Origin: Deltaproteobacteria bacterium
GTDB lineage: Bacteria; Desulfobacterota; Binatia; HRBIN30; JACQVA1
Assembly (NCBI GenBank): GCA_016178705.1
Contig: JACOST010000008.1
Span: 38,069-102,068 of the forward strand
Length of the DNA: 64,000 bases
Direction: 5' to 3'
Part shown: positions 16,791-25,628 of the stretch, in pieces
Position numbering within the stretch: position 1 is the first letter of the stretch
How the letters are laid out: the number at the start of each line of letters is the position of its first letter
Notes under the pieces: model-generated
The model's database searches: none
Seen by the model: only the letters and a program-made list of their open reading frames with translations
What the model was told of the DNA's origin: nothing
Position numbers and translations under genes: made by a program

Positions 16791-17873
16791 TCAATCGATC
16801 CGGCCCACGTCGATGGCATTCGACCCGACCGGCAGCGTGACAAGCAGACCGTCGTCCGCGAGCACCCAGTCACGCGGGCGCACGGCGTCGATCCCGCGCA
16901 CGAACGCGCGCTCGACTAGCGCGACCGGCGGTGGTGGCGTCAGGTGGTACAGCACTAGGAACTTCACGCCCGCCTCGTTGGCAGCCTCCGCCGCTTGCAC
17001 GGGCGACGTGTGATAACTGGGGATGTCGTGCAGAATCTTTGCGATGCGCGTGCGGCCGGTTTTCTCGGCCTCTTCGCGCATCATGGCGACGATGTGGTTG
17101 GCTTGCGCTTCGTGGACCAGGACATCCGCGCCCTTGGCCACGGCGATCAAGCCCGCGTCCTTCACCGTGTCGCCGCTCACAACGACGGAGCGGCCTTGAT
17201 AGTCGAAGCGATATCCATAGGCCGGACTCACCGGTTGATGATTCACCGCGAAGGCGGTGATGGTGAGACCACCCTCTCGGACCACGACGGTCGGTCCCGC
17301 GCCCTCGGCCGGTCCCGCGATCACGACGGCCTCCAAGCGCCCGACGTCGGGCGGGAGGAGCGCGGCGCCGTGATGCGCGGTGCGGTAGCCCGAATCGAGG
17401 GCGTACGCCTCGGTGAAGCCCGCTACGACGCGCTCGACTCCCGGAGGGCCGAACACGCGAAGCGGACCGGGACGGCCCGCGGCCCAGGTCTGCAGGTTGA
17501 ATTCGCCCAATTCGCCGATGTGGTCGGAGTGAAAGTGCGTGAGGAGAATGCCGCCGATGTTGCGCCCATCGACCTGCCACTGCGCGAGCCGATTCCACGA
17601 GCCGAGTCCGGTGTCGACCACCCAAAACCGGCCAGCGGCGAACACGGCCACGCACGCTTTGGCTCGCGTCGGATGCGGCATCGGCGACGACGTGCCGCAG
17701 AGCAGCACGCGCAGCGCGTCGTCACCGAGCAGTGTCGTCGGCGGCGCACTCATCCGTCGGGCAATCACCCGCCGCATGACGAAGTCCTGCACCGCCGGTA
17801 CCCGCACACCGATGGCGCCAACCGCTCCTGCGGCTAAACCGATCCCGATCACCCAGAAGATCACTCGACGCAT
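16791..17873 (-). CDS. Membrane-anchored MBL-fold metallo-hydrolase (RNase Z-like)
   Basis: A 360-residue metallo-beta-lactamase fold protein with an N-terminal hydrophobic anchor (VIFWVIGIGLAAGAVGAIGV). The zinc motif is THFHSDHIGE; further ligands are the His in FAVNHQPVSPAYGYRF, the Asp in VVVSGDT, and HEAQANH. The layout follows the RNase Z/arylsulfatase-like branch rather than beta-lactamases. Its promoter region is shared with a divergent TetR-type regulator, which likely controls it. Confidence 0.87.
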   Translation of the reverse strand: MRRVIFWVIGIGLAAGAVGAIGVRVPAVQDFVMRRVIARRMSAPPTTLLGDDALRVLLCGTSSPMPHPTRAKACVAVFAAGRFWVVDTGLGSWNRLAQWQVDGRNIGGILLTHFHSDHIGELGEFNLQTWAAGRPGPLRVFGPPGVERVVAGFTEAYALDSGYRTAHHGAALLPPDVGRLEAVVIAGPAEGAGPTVVVREGGLTITAFAVNHQPVSPAYGYRFDYQGRSVVVSGDTVKDAGLIAVAKGADVLVHEAQANHIVAMMREEAEKTGRTRIAKILHDIPSYHTSPVQAAEAANEAGVKFLVLYHLTPPPPVALVERAFVRGIDAVRPRDWVLADDGLLVTLPVGSNAIDVGRID

Positions 17874-17929
17874 CGTCTTCTCCTCGTTCCCTCACCAGCG
17901 GGCCTGATCCATCCATCGATGCCCCACCC

Positions 17930-17958
17930 TTGACATACTGTCATACGATGTGTCAATA
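17930..17958 (+). promoter_or_regulatory. Promoter and TetR-type operator
   Basis: TTGACA (17930) and TCAATA (17953) are separated by 17 bp, a fair sigma-70 promoter pointing to the tetR gene. Overlapping it is TGACA-TAC-TGTCA (17931-17943), a perfect inverted repeat, with a further TGTCA at 17951. The position between divergent MBL and TetR genes fits an autorepressing operator. Confidence 0.5.
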
Positions 17959-18010
17959 GATTGCTGCAACTGAGCTGCAGGGTCGCCTCAGACAGAGAGC
18001 ACACAGCACG

Positions 18011-18622
18011 ATGGCCACAGTCGCAACATTGACGAAGATTCCACACCATCTGGCGACCGACGGACGCGTGCGGCGTTCCCAGCGCAGTGGGCACTCGATC
18101 GTCGAAGCGCTGCTGCAACTCGTTGGCGAGGGCAGCGTCGCCCCGACGGCGCAACAAGTGGCAGTGCGCGCTGGCGTGGGCATTCGTACCGTGTTCCGCC
18201 GTTTCTCCGACATGGAGAGCCTGTTCGCGGAGATGGACGCGCGACTGCAGGCGGAAGCTCTGCCCCTGCTGCTCGGCGGTCGACCGGAGGGCCGGATCGA
18301 GGAGCGGGCGCGTGCGCTGGTCCGACAACGGGCGGCCTTGTTCGAGCGCATCGCGCCCTTCAAGCGCTCCGGCAACCTGAAGCGACAGCAATCTCCATTT
18401 TTGCAAGAACGTCACGCGCTGTTGGTACGGCAGCTCCGCGCCGACCTCCGGCGTTGGCTGCCGGAGCTGCGCCGGTCGCCGGCCGATCTCATCAACGCGC
18501 TCGATCTCGCTTTGTCATTCGAAGCGTGGGATCGGCTGCGCGTCGAGCAACGCCTGAGCCGGGAGCGGGCCCAGGCCGCGGTGGAGCAGATGGTGCTCGC
18601 CCTCGTGGCCAAGCTGCGGTGA
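18011..18622 (+). CDS. TetR/AcrR family transcriptional regulator
   Basis: A 203-residue regulator. The N-terminal HTH is SIVEALLQLVGEGSVAPTAQQVAVRAGVGIRTVFRRFSDMESL, the standard TetR pattern, followed by an all-helical ligand-binding domain. It lies divergent from the MBL gene and immediately upstream of a GST (16 bp), so it probably controls both, perhaps in response to an electrophile or lipophilic compound. The ligand is not inferable. Confidence 0.9.
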   Translation: MATVATLTKIPHHLATDGRVRRSQRSGHSIVEALLQLVGEGSVAPTAQQVAVRAGVGIRTVFRRFSDMESLFAEMDARLQAEALPLLLGGRPEGRIEERARALVRQRAALFERIAPFKRSGNLKRQQSPFLQERHALLVRQLRADLRRWLPELRRSPADLINALDLALSFEAWDRLRVEQRLSRERAQAAVEQMVLALVAKLR

Positions 18623-18638
18623 GTAGGAGGTGATCCTC

Positions 18639-19664
18639 ATGGTCGATCAACCGCTTCGTATCGTCGGTGCTCCCGGTTCGCCGTACAGCCGGAAGCTGCG
18701 CGCGGTGCTCCGCTACCGCCGCATTCCTCATGCCTGGGTCAATCAAGGTTCCCCGGAATGCCGTGGGTTGCCGCAGCCGCACGTGCAACTGCTGCCGCAG
18801 CTCATCTTGCCTGGCCCCGACGGTACGCTCGAAGCGCGCACGGACTCGACGCCGCTCATCCGCGATCTGGAGAAACGTTATCCCAGTCGCTCGGTGATCC
18901 CACCCGATCGCGCGCTCGCCTTCATCGATGCGTTGCTGGAGGACTACGCCGACGAGTGGCTCACGAAGGCGATGTTTCACTACCGCTGGGCCTTCGCCGC
19001 CGACATTGCAAACGCCGCCGCGATTCTGCCGCGCTGGTTCCGCACCAATCAACCGGAGAGCGACGCTGTCGCCAACGGCAAGATGTTCGCCGAGCGCCAG
19101 ATCGAGCGTTTGCGGGTCGTCGGCTCGAATGAGGTCACCGCGCCCGTCATCGAGGAGAGTTACGTTCGTCTGCTGCGATTGCTCGACGCGCATCTGACTC
19201 ACTCGCGATTTCTCTTTGGAGGTCGCCCCGCATCGTCCGACTTCGGCCTCTTCGGCCAGCTCACGCAGCTAGTCGGTTTCGATCCGACGCCCGCAGCTAT
19301 TGCGCACCAGGACGCGCCGCGCGTCGTGGCGTGGGTTGACGTCACAGAGGACCTTTCCGGTCTCGAGCCCGACGAACACGACTGGACGCCGCGCGATGCT
19401 GTGCCGGACACGCTGCGCGCGTTGTTGGCGGAGGTCGGCCGCGTCTACGTTCCGTTCCTGCTCGCCAACGCCACGGCTCTCGAACGTGGGGCGGAGAAAG
19501 TCGAGTGTGTCATCGATGATCGGCCGTGGACTCAGCGGCCATTCCCCTATCAGGGCAAGTGCCTGCGTTGGCTGCGCGACGGCTACGCGGCACTTGCCGT
19601 GCAAGATCGCCCGGTAGTCGATGCGCTGGTCGCCGGTACCGGCTGCGAGCGTCTCTTCACTTGA
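18639..19664 (+). CDS. Long GST-like protein
   Basis: A 341-residue fourth member of the local GST-like family: LRIVGAPGSPYSRKLRAVLRYRRIPH, DSTPLIRDLEKRYPS, the shared DEWLTKAMFHYRWAF, RFLFGGRPASSDFGLFGQL, and the shared C-terminal tail (VYVPFLLANATALERGAEK and YQGKCLRWLRDGYAAL). ATG 18639 has a perfect AGGAGG eight bases upstream. Operon with the TetR gene. It is on the opposite strand from its three paralogues. Confidence 0.87.
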   Translation: MVDQPLRIVGAPGSPYSRKLRAVLRYRRIPHAWVNQGSPECRGLPQPHVQLLPQLILPGPDGTLEARTDSTPLIRDLEKRYPSRSVIPPDRALAFIDALLEDYADEWLTKAMFHYRWAFAADIANAAAILPRWFRTNQPESDAVANGKMFAERQIERLRVVGSNEVTAPVIEESYVRLLRLLDAHLTHSRFLFGGRPASSDFGLFGQLTQLVGFDPTPAAIAHQDAPRVVAWVDVTEDLSGLEPDEHDWTPRDAVPDTLRALLAEVGRVYVPFLLANATALERGAEKVECVIDDRPWTQRPFPYQGKCLRWLRDGYAALAVQDRPVVDALVAGTGCERLFT

Positions 19665-19681
19665 ACGCAAAGGGCACGGCG

Positions 19682-21349
19682 ATGACGAAGAATCGATTCG
19701 TCCTGTTGCTAGCGCTAGTGGTGATCGCCGCGGGCGGTTGGAAAACCTACGGCTATCTGAAGTTGCATGGGCTCGGGCTGCTGTCGCGCATCATGGATCC
19801 GATCCAACCGCCGCGCGAGGTGACGTGGGAGGCGGGTCCGAGCGCGTCTGCGGCGCCGAGCGCTGAGCGGCCGCCGAACATCGTCGTCATCGTCGCCGAT
19901 GACCTCGGCTACAACGATTTGACGTTCGCCGGCGGCGGTGTCGCCAACGGCGCGGTGGACACGCCGAACATCAACTCGATCGCGCGGGACGGCGTTCAGT
20001 TCACCGCAGGTTATGCGGGCAACGCGACCTGTGCGCCGTCGCGCGCGGCGATCTTGACCGGACGTTACCCGACTCGCTTCGGCTTCGAGTTTACCCCAGC
20101 ACCGAAAATCTTCATGCGCCTCGTCGCCGGCATGACGCACGACCAACCCGGTTCGCTCCACGCGCCGATCTACCACGACGAGCGGGAGAAGGACGTGCCG
20201 TCGATGGATGATGAAGGCGTGCCGCCGGCGGAGATCACACTGGCCGAACTGCTGCAAGCGCAAGGCTACCGCACTCTCGGCTTCGGCAAGTGGCATCTCG
20301 GCGAAGCCAAGGCGATGCGGCCCGAGGCGCAGGGCTTCGATGAGTACCTCGGCTTCTACGCCGGCGGGTCGATGTATCTCGACGCCGACGATCCGCGAGC
20401 CGTGAACTCGGTGCAGGACTTCGATCCGATCGACACCTTCTTGTGGGCGAACCTGCCGTTCGCCGTGCGTAAAAATGGCGGCGATCGCTTTCGTCCTCCG
20501 GAATACATGACCGACTATCTCGCCAACGAAGCGGCTAAGGCGATCGCGGCGAACCGCAATCGTCCCTTCTTCATGTACTTTGCACCCAACGCGCCGCATA
20601 CACCGCTGCAGGCGTTGCGGTCGGATTACGATGCGCTGGCGCAAATCAAAGACCACCGGTTGCGCGTGTACGCCGCAATGATCCGCGCCCTCGACCGCGC
20701 TGTCGGCCGCGTCTTGGAGGCGTTGAAGGCGAATGGGCTCGAACAGAACACCCTGGTGTTCTTCAGCAGCGACAACGGCGGAGCGAACTACATCGGCCTC
20801 CCCGACATCAACAAACCCTATCGCGGTTGGAAGATGACGTTCTTCGAAGGCGGGATGCACTCGCCGTTCTTCCTCAAATGGCCAGGAGCCGTGCCTGCCG
20901 GCACGAGCTTCACCGCGCCGGTGGCGCAGATTGATATCTTCCCAACGGCCGCAGCCGCCGCGCACGCGCCGCTGCCGGCGGATCGCACGATCGACGGCGT
21001 GAATCTGATTCCATTCATGCGCGGCGAAACGGCCGGACCGCCGCACCAATCGCTCTTCTGGCGCTCGGGTGGTTACAAGACGGTGCTCGCCGGCGGCTGG
21101 AAGTTGCAGGTGGCGGAGCAACCGAAGAAGGTCTGGCTCTTCCATCTCGATGAAGACCCGACCGAGCGCGTCGATTTGGCGGCAAAGAATCCGGATAAGG
21201 TGCGTGAGCTACAGGCCGTGCTTGCGGCCCACGAGGCCGAGATGGTGAAGCCGGCGTGGCCGTCGCTGATCGAGGCGGCGATCGACGTCGATCATCCCCT
21301 CGGCGTGCCGGAGCGCCCGGACGACGAGTACGTGTACTGGGAAAACTAG
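19682..21349 (+). CDS. Type I sulfatase, membrane-anchored or secreted
   Basis: A 555-residue arylsulfatase-type alkaline-phosphatase-fold enzyme. The formylglycine motif C-A-P-S-R is at Cys 117, followed by AAILTGRYPTRFG. The metal-binding PPNIVVIVADDLGYNDL (Asp 73, Asp 74), GKWHLGEAKAM, and FFSSDNGGANY are all present, so it looks active once matured by a formylglycine-generating enzyme. An N-terminal hydrophobic stretch (VLLLALVVIAAGGW) points to export. Starts 18 bp after the GST stop, so cotranscription is likely. Confidence 0.93.
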   Translation: MTKNRFVLLLALVVIAAGGWKTYGYLKLHGLGLLSRIMDPIQPPREVTWEAGPSASAAPSAERPPNIVVIVADDLGYNDLTFAGGGVANGAVDTPNINSIARDGVQFTAGYAGNATCAPSRAAILTGRYPTRFGFEFTPAPKIFMRLVAGMTHDQPGSLHAPIYHDEREKDVPSMDDEGVPPAEITLAELLQAQGYRTLGFGKWHLGEAKAMRPEAQGFDEYLGFYAGGSMYLDADDPRAVNSVQDFDPIDTFLWANLPFAVRKNGGDRFRPPEYMTDYLANEAAKAIAANRNRPFFMYFAPNAPHTPLQALRSDYDALAQIKDHRLRVYAAMIRALDRAVGRVLEALKANGLEQNTLVFFSSDNGGANYIGLPDINKPYRGWKMTFFEGGMHSPFFLKWPGAVPAGTSFTAPVAQIDIFPTAAAAAHAPLPADRTIDGVNLIPFMRGETAGPPHQSLFWRSGGYKTVLAGGWKLQVAEQPKKVWLFHLDEDPTERVDLAAKNPDKVRELQAVLAAHEAEMVKPAWPSLIEAAIDVDHPLGVPERPDDEYVYWEN

Positions 21350-21385
21350 AGACCAACGCGATCAGCGCAAGCAAAGGAGAGCAAG

Positions 21386-21811
21386 ATGAACGTTGTCAAT
21401 CAAGTGTACCCCACCTTCGACCAACTTATGCCCCTCGCGCAGGATCCGACGCCGGGTCCGATCGCGATGGTCAATCTGCTCAAGTTCCACGACCGGGCGC
21501 AGTACCAAGACGGCCGCCCGAACGATGTCTCCGGACGGGAAGCCTACATGCGCTACGGCGCGGAGATGGGCCCGATCGTCGCGGCGGCGGGGGGCAGAAT
21601 CCTCTTCTTAGGCGACGTACGGGGGCTCGTGATCGGCGAGGTCGAGGGGCTGTGGGATGCGGTCGCGATCGCAGAGTATCCGTCGCGCGTCGAGTTCCAT
21701 CGCATCGCGACCTCCCCCGAGGTCCAAGCGATCGGGGTCCATCGTGAGGCCGGTCTCGCCGGGCAATTGCTGATCCTCGCCATCGGACAGGTTTTTCCAC
21801 CGGTGGGTTGA
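21386..21811 (+). CDS. DUF1330 family protein
   Basis: A 141-residue dimeric ferredoxin-like-fold protein of the DUF1330 family: PIAMVNLLKFHDRAQYQDGRPNDVSGREAYMRYG, then GGRILFLGDVRGLVIGE and the IAEYPSRVEFHRIATSPEVQAI segment. The start has AAAGGAGAG upstream. Function unknown; it follows the sulfatase by 36 bp and may share its transcript. Confidence 0.88.
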   Translation: MNVVNQVYPTFDQLMPLAQDPTPGPIAMVNLLKFHDRAQYQDGRPNDVSGREAYMRYGAEMGPIVAAAGGRILFLGDVRGLVIGEVEGLWDAVAIAEYPSRVEFHRIATSPEVQAIGVHREAGLAGQLLILAIGQVFPPVG

Positions 21812-21851
21812 GGCAGACTGGAGTTCCACCGGTCCAGGGAAGTTGTCCGCC

Positions 21852-22301
21852 ATGCGCGTCCTACCGCCGAGCACCAATGCCGCATACTCCGGCTCGATGG
21901 TGTCCGCCTACTTCCTGACCTTGTTCAGCGTGCTGACCATCGTTCCGGGATGTATCCACACGTTCGCACCCGACGGGGGCGCGGGGACGATCGCGGGCCT
22001 CGACTTGAGCCAGAACGGCCGTGTCATCATCGCCGTCTTCGCCTGGGCCGGTGCCACCCAGATCGCCTTCGGTCTCGCCACCCTCATCGTTTCGCTGCGG
22101 TATCGTGATCTCGTGCCGCTGATGCTCGGTCTCGCTATCGTCGAGCGCACGCTTCATGCGCTCAACGCGTGGGTGATCAAGGGCGCAGGGGGACACCATC
22201 CGCCGGAACACTACGCCGTACTGGTTGGTCTTCCGTTACTGTTTGGCGCCTTCGTCCTGTCGCTGCGCGACCGCACGTCCACCGAAGACGCGACCGGCTG
22301 A
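21852..22301 (+). CDS. Small integral membrane protein
   Basis: About 149 residues with four predicted membrane helices (VSAYFLTLFSVLTIVPGCIHTF, VIIAVFAWAGATQIAFGLATLIV, LVPLMLGLAIVERTLHALNAWV and YAVLVGLPLLFGAFVLSL). I do not recognise a named family. The start may be ATG 21852 or the in-frame TTG 21843. This is the last gene before the integrated element. Confidence 0.7.
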   Translation: MRVLPPSTNAAYSGSMVSAYFLTLFSVLTIVPGCIHTFAPDGGAGTIAGLDLSQNGRVIIAVFAWAGATQIAFGLATLIVSLRYRDLVPLMLGLAIVERTLHALNAWVIKGAGGHHPPEHYAVLVGLPLLFGAFVLSLRDRTSTEDATG

Positions 22302-22351
22302 TGACGGTCGCGTCTTCGGTGCACAATCTTCGATCGAAGCAACGCCAGAGA

Positions 22352-22374
22352 AGCGTCCCCGACGGGATTTGAAC
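22352..22374. repeat. attL, displaced tRNA-Glu 3' end
   Basis: A 23-bp sequence identical to 51112-51134, containing the T-arm and acceptor 3' end of tRNA-Glu without the rest of the gene. It marks the left junction of the element. Confidence 0.92.
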
Positions 22375-22500
22375 TGGACCCCAGCGAAAAGAACGAGACG
22401 TTGGAAAGTCCAGAAAACCCGTGCCAATCAAGCGTTTCCGCGTCATCTCGGGCAAATGTAGACAGTCCCCAAATGACCCAAAATTCCCCCTCTCGGCCCA

Positions 22501-22523
22501 CAAAAACTGCAACCGTTGCAGTT
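22501..22523. repeat. Left-end AACTGCAAC palindrome (candidate integrase arm site)
   Basis: CAAAAACTGCAACC (22501-22514) is repeated exactly at 51051-51064. Here it continues as AACTGCAAC-C-GTTGCAGTT, a perfect 9-bp inverted repeat. The location, 127 bp inside attL, fits an arm-type binding site for the element integrase or excisionase. Confidence 0.6.
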
Positions 22524-22639
22524 CGAAAACGACGGTCACCCCGTCGATCAGTCTGAGGTGCTTCCGCGAATCTACGGCTGTTGCTTGCGGCTCGAAAAAA
22601 CAGGGCCAGGACGATATGATCAGCCGCAGAGGCAAACGA

Positions 22640-23503
22640 ATGTCTCTAGCGATTGGTCCGGAGCACCTGCCGTTACCCAAAGACGCCGATGGCGTCATCC
22701 GGGTTGGTGGAAGCCGGGCGAATGGAGAAGACAAGTTCTGTCGGGTCCTCTTCGGTGATCGTTGGGGCGGGCAAGGCGAGGCCATGAACTTCGAATCCTC
22801 TTTCCGCCGCTTCGTCTCGGAGCTTCCGTATGCAGAGATCTACGACAATGGGTCCGGGGAAGGCAAAACAGCTGACTACCTATTCTTCGAGCGAAGGCTC
22901 ATCGCCGAGTTGAAGTGCCTCGAGAATGATCCGAGTCATCAAATCCAGAGTTTGGCGGACCAGCTCGTGGCGCAGCGCGGAATAGTGTTGTACGGAAGCA
23001 CCTCCTTCGTCCGTTTGTTTCAGTCGCAGCCGGACTCTGCAGCCATAAATGACGAGGCAAGACGCATTGCGAGCGTCTGTCTCAGGAAGCACGTGCGCAA
23101 AGCCAACGAGCAGATCCGCGACACACGGGACCGCGAACGGTTGGCCGATTCGCTGGGATTGCTAATCGTTGCGAACGTTGAGAATCGACCATTGACAGAG
23201 GAAGTCTTCTTGTGGGCGCTTGGTCGCCTACTGCGCGGCCGTAAGCGAGATGGCAGTCGCGTATTCAGCTCGATCGATGCCGCCCTTTACATTCCGACGC
23301 AGGAGCAACACTTCGTCCGAGTGTCCGAAAAGGGCCCATCGGTCGCGCGCTGCTGGTGGGTTTACCGAGATAATGGGCCGCGCGCGGGCTACCTAAGACG
23401 TATGATCGAGATCATCATCGGAAGATGGGCCGCATTCAACGGGGCGCCATACGTGAGTCATTCGGAAAGTCTTGAGTACTTGCGCTCGGGTAGATTCTCT
23501 TGA
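22640..23503 (+). CDS. Putative PD-(D/E)xK nuclease
   Basis: A protein of unrecognised family, 287 residues from ATG 22640 (or 239 from ATG 22784, which has AAGGCGAGG before it). The conserved-looking core is EIYDNGSGEGKTADYLFFERRLIAELKCL, whose D...E-x-K spacing is that of a restriction-type nuclease site. The open frame extends upstream to 22421, but that part contains the attachment-site repeats and is unlikely to be translated. It is the only gene on the + strand in the left block. Confidence 0.65.
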   Translation: MSLAIGPEHLPLPKDADGVIRVGGSRANGEDKFCRVLFGDRWGGQGEAMNFESSFRRFVSELPYAEIYDNGSGEGKTADYLFFERRLIAELKCLENDPSHQIQSLADQLVAQRGIVLYGSTSFVRLFQSQPDSAAINDEARRIASVCLRKHVRKANEQIRDTRDRERLADSLGLLIVANVENRPLTEEVFLWALGRLLRGRKRDGSRVFSSIDAALYIPTQEQHFVRVSEKGPSVARCWWVYRDNGPRAGYLRRMIEIIIGRWAAFNGAPYVSHSESLEYLRSGRFS

Positions 23504-23598
23504 GTCTATTCCGACTGGTTTCGATACCGGGCGACGGTCGTAACGCCGCGGTGTTCCGACCTTGGGCATGTTCTCCGTCGCTGTCGCCATCCCGGCTA

Positions 23599-24624
23599 TC
23601 ACTTCATTTTATCGAAGTGAGCGTTGGAAAGGGTGAGCCACCCGCTTGCCAAGAACCCGTTGCGGTAATCCAACAGACCCACGATCAAGCGCTGGTTCAG
23701 CTTGTGTAGAAAACGCGGCGCGCGAAACGCCGCGTCGGACCCCTTGGTCGACGGCTGCGCGCCAGACCATCTGGCCTCGTGAAGCAATTCGTTACGTAGA
23801 CAAACTGCGAAATTTACCCACGCGTCTTCCTCAGCGCCGAATGGCAGGCCGAACTCCCTGCACATGAGTTTGATCCTGTCACCGTGCTTGGGTCTCTTCC
23901 CCTTGGCCTTTCCATGGCGTCGAAACCGGCCGGGGCAAACGGTATCTGCGACCTTATAGCAAGCATCGGTCACAGTGTACTCCCACGAGAAGCGTTCCCA
24001 GTGCCACCTGTGGCCCGGAGCCCGGCCGTGCATGTTGAGGAGGGAGATCATGAGCTGTTGGGGTTCGGGTCCCCAGGCTCGCCACGTTGCATAGGCGTGG
24101 GAGACGAAGTCCTGAAGTACAAGCGGGACCGGATGGAGACTTTTACCCCCGATCGACACAGGCCCGTCAAACCACCAGTCCCAGAACTGAGTGGGTGCGT
24201 CGTAGAGGAAGCCGATTACATTCGTGACGAACCCCACAGATCCTTCCCGCTCCGCACCGGCGACGACATCATCAAGCCGTACGTAGTGCGACGTTGGAAC
24301 ACGGTGCAGCAACGCGGGGCCTTCCGAACCTGGAACCACGCTAACAAGATCGTCGGTTCTAGGATCGTGCTGCTGCCTCCACGAAAGGGGTGGGAACAGA
24401 ATTCCTGGCTCAAAGCTGCTACTTGGTTGCGCCAGCAGGTTCTCGAAATAGAGGTGGTGCTGTACCCACTTCCAAACGTCATCATAGTTGGGAACAGGCT
24501 CAATTGCGCCTCCCTTGAACTGGCAACTCGCGTGAGATGGCAGGAAGCCAAACCGATCCCACCCGTCCCGCTCCGTTGTTGGCGGTGGCTGCCGATCATG
24601 CATCTCCTTCTCGACCAAAAACAC
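23599..24624 (-). CDS. HEPN-like protein of unknown family
   Basis: A 341-residue protein. Near the C-terminus the sequence VNFAVCLRNELLHEARW contains an R-x4-H motif (Arg 277, His 282) inside a helix pair, the hallmark of HEPN ribonucleases used in toxin and anti-phage systems. The rest is unrecognised, with several Trp-rich segments (WDWWFDGPV, HRWHWERFSWEY). I start at GTG 24624 because GGGAGG lies 7 bases upstream; ATG 24603 has its purine tract abutting the codon. Last gene of a six-gene minus-strand run. Confidence 0.65.
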   Translation of the reverse strand: MFLVEKEMHDRQPPPTTERDGWDRFGFLPSHASCQFKGGAIEPVPNYDDVWKWVQHHLYFENLLAQPSSSFEPGILFPPLSWRQQHDPRTDDLVSVVPGSEGPALLHRVPTSHYVRLDDVVAGAEREGSVGFVTNVIGFLYDAPTQFWDWWFDGPVSIGGKSLHPVPLVLQDFVSHAYATWRAWGPEPQQLMISLLNMHGRAPGHRWHWERFSWEYTVTDACYKVADTVCPGRFRRHGKAKGKRPKHGDRIKLMCREFGLPFGAEEDAWVNFAVCLRNELLHEARWSGAQPSTKGSDAAFRAPRFLHKLNQRLIVGLLDYRNGFLASGWLTLSNAHFDKMK

Positions 24625-24680
24625 TGTCAGGCCTCCCAACTCACGACGTCACTCCTGAGAAGATCCCTGCGCCTGCCGGG

Positions 24681-25568
24681 TCATCTTCCTTCGCTAGGGA
24701 GCCAAAGGCCACCATCGTCACGGCTCCAACCAAACCCTTCGAGCCATACTCGGAGGAGCTCAAAGTCGGCGAGCGCGAGTTCAAAACGCCACTCCTTGGC
24801 TTGGAGATCTCTTGCCTCTGTCGTAAAGCGGGTGGTCGTGGCTATCATGCCTACGTTCGCCTTGTGCTGCTGCCGAAGGCCAGCCAACGTTCGAATCATG
24901 CCGATACCGATCGGGTTGGCTTCAGAATATTTCTTGCAATCAACCACAGTGAGAACTGGCGAGATTCCGTCTCGCCTCAGCGCAAAGATGTCGACGCCGT
25001 CGTCTTTTGAGTAGCGCGTCAACGTGACTTCATATCCCATGTTCTCAATCAAATGGGCGACGACTTCCTCGAAGCGTCGAGGGGTGAGCTGATGGAGCCC
25101 CTCCGGATGCTGACGCAGTCCCTCAAGTAGCTGTCGATCGATGGTATCAACCAATAGGATAGTCTCTCTGTGAGCAGGAATGCACTCGTAGGCTCCTGCG
25201 AAACCTCTGATCTGAAAGCGATGAACGTATGCTCCGGGGAACCCGGCGGCCGAAAATTCGAACTCGATGTCGGTGCCGTTGTAACGGACCACGTGAAGAG
25301 TGTCGACGTACTGTGCATACTCGCCGTTACGAACTCGATCGAGAAGTTGCTCAACCATTTCTGCTGGGGGCACATCTGAAAGCCGTTTCACGGCCAACTC
25401 GATGGACTGCGCAAGAGCGTACACGCCGCTTACAGTCTCAAGGTCTTTGGTCGCACTGTTGAACACGAAGTCCCCGTTCCGCATCTTGAGATCGGTGCCA
25501 CTGAACTTCTTGCTGCCACCGACACGAACGGGCCAATTGGCTGAAAGGTCAACCATTCGAGCTGTCAT
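24681..25568 (-). CDS. Mrr-like restriction endonuclease
   Basis: A 295-residue protein with a C-terminal Mrr catalytic domain: LTPRRFEEVVAHLIENMGYEVTLT, then KDDGVDIFALRRDG and LTVVDCKKYSE, giving the D...D-x-K variant of the PD-(D/E)xK site, followed by IGIGMIRTLAGLRQQHKANVGMIATT. Mrr-type enzymes cut modified or foreign DNA. The N-terminal 150 residues are a separate domain, perhaps a DNA or modification reader, with no recognised motif. It is 56 bp upstream of the HEPN-like gene. Confidence 0.85.
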   Translation of the reverse strand: MTARMVDLSANWPVRVGGSKKFSGTDLKMRNGDFVFNSATKDLETVSGVYALAQSIELAVKRLSDVPPAEMVEQLLDRVRNGEYAQYVDTLHVVRYNGTDIEFEFSAAGFPGAYVHRFQIRGFAGAYECIPAHRETILLVDTIDRQLLEGLRQHPEGLHQLTPRRFEEVVAHLIENMGYEVTLTRYSKDDGVDIFALRRDGISPVLTVVDCKKYSEANPIGIGMIRTLAGLRQQHKANVGMIATTTRFTTEARDLQAKEWRFELALADFELLRVWLEGFGWSRDDGGLWLPSEGR

Positions 25569-25628
25569 CTCGACCGCTTCGCGACAAGGCCCGGCAGCGG
25601 CTGTCCATACCGCTCTTGATTTGCACGG

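Noticed and set aside
22421..22639. Upstream part of the nuclease frame at the left end of the element
   Set aside because: It crosses the arm-site repeats, has no ribosome site and no conserved residues; the real start is likely 22640 or 22784.
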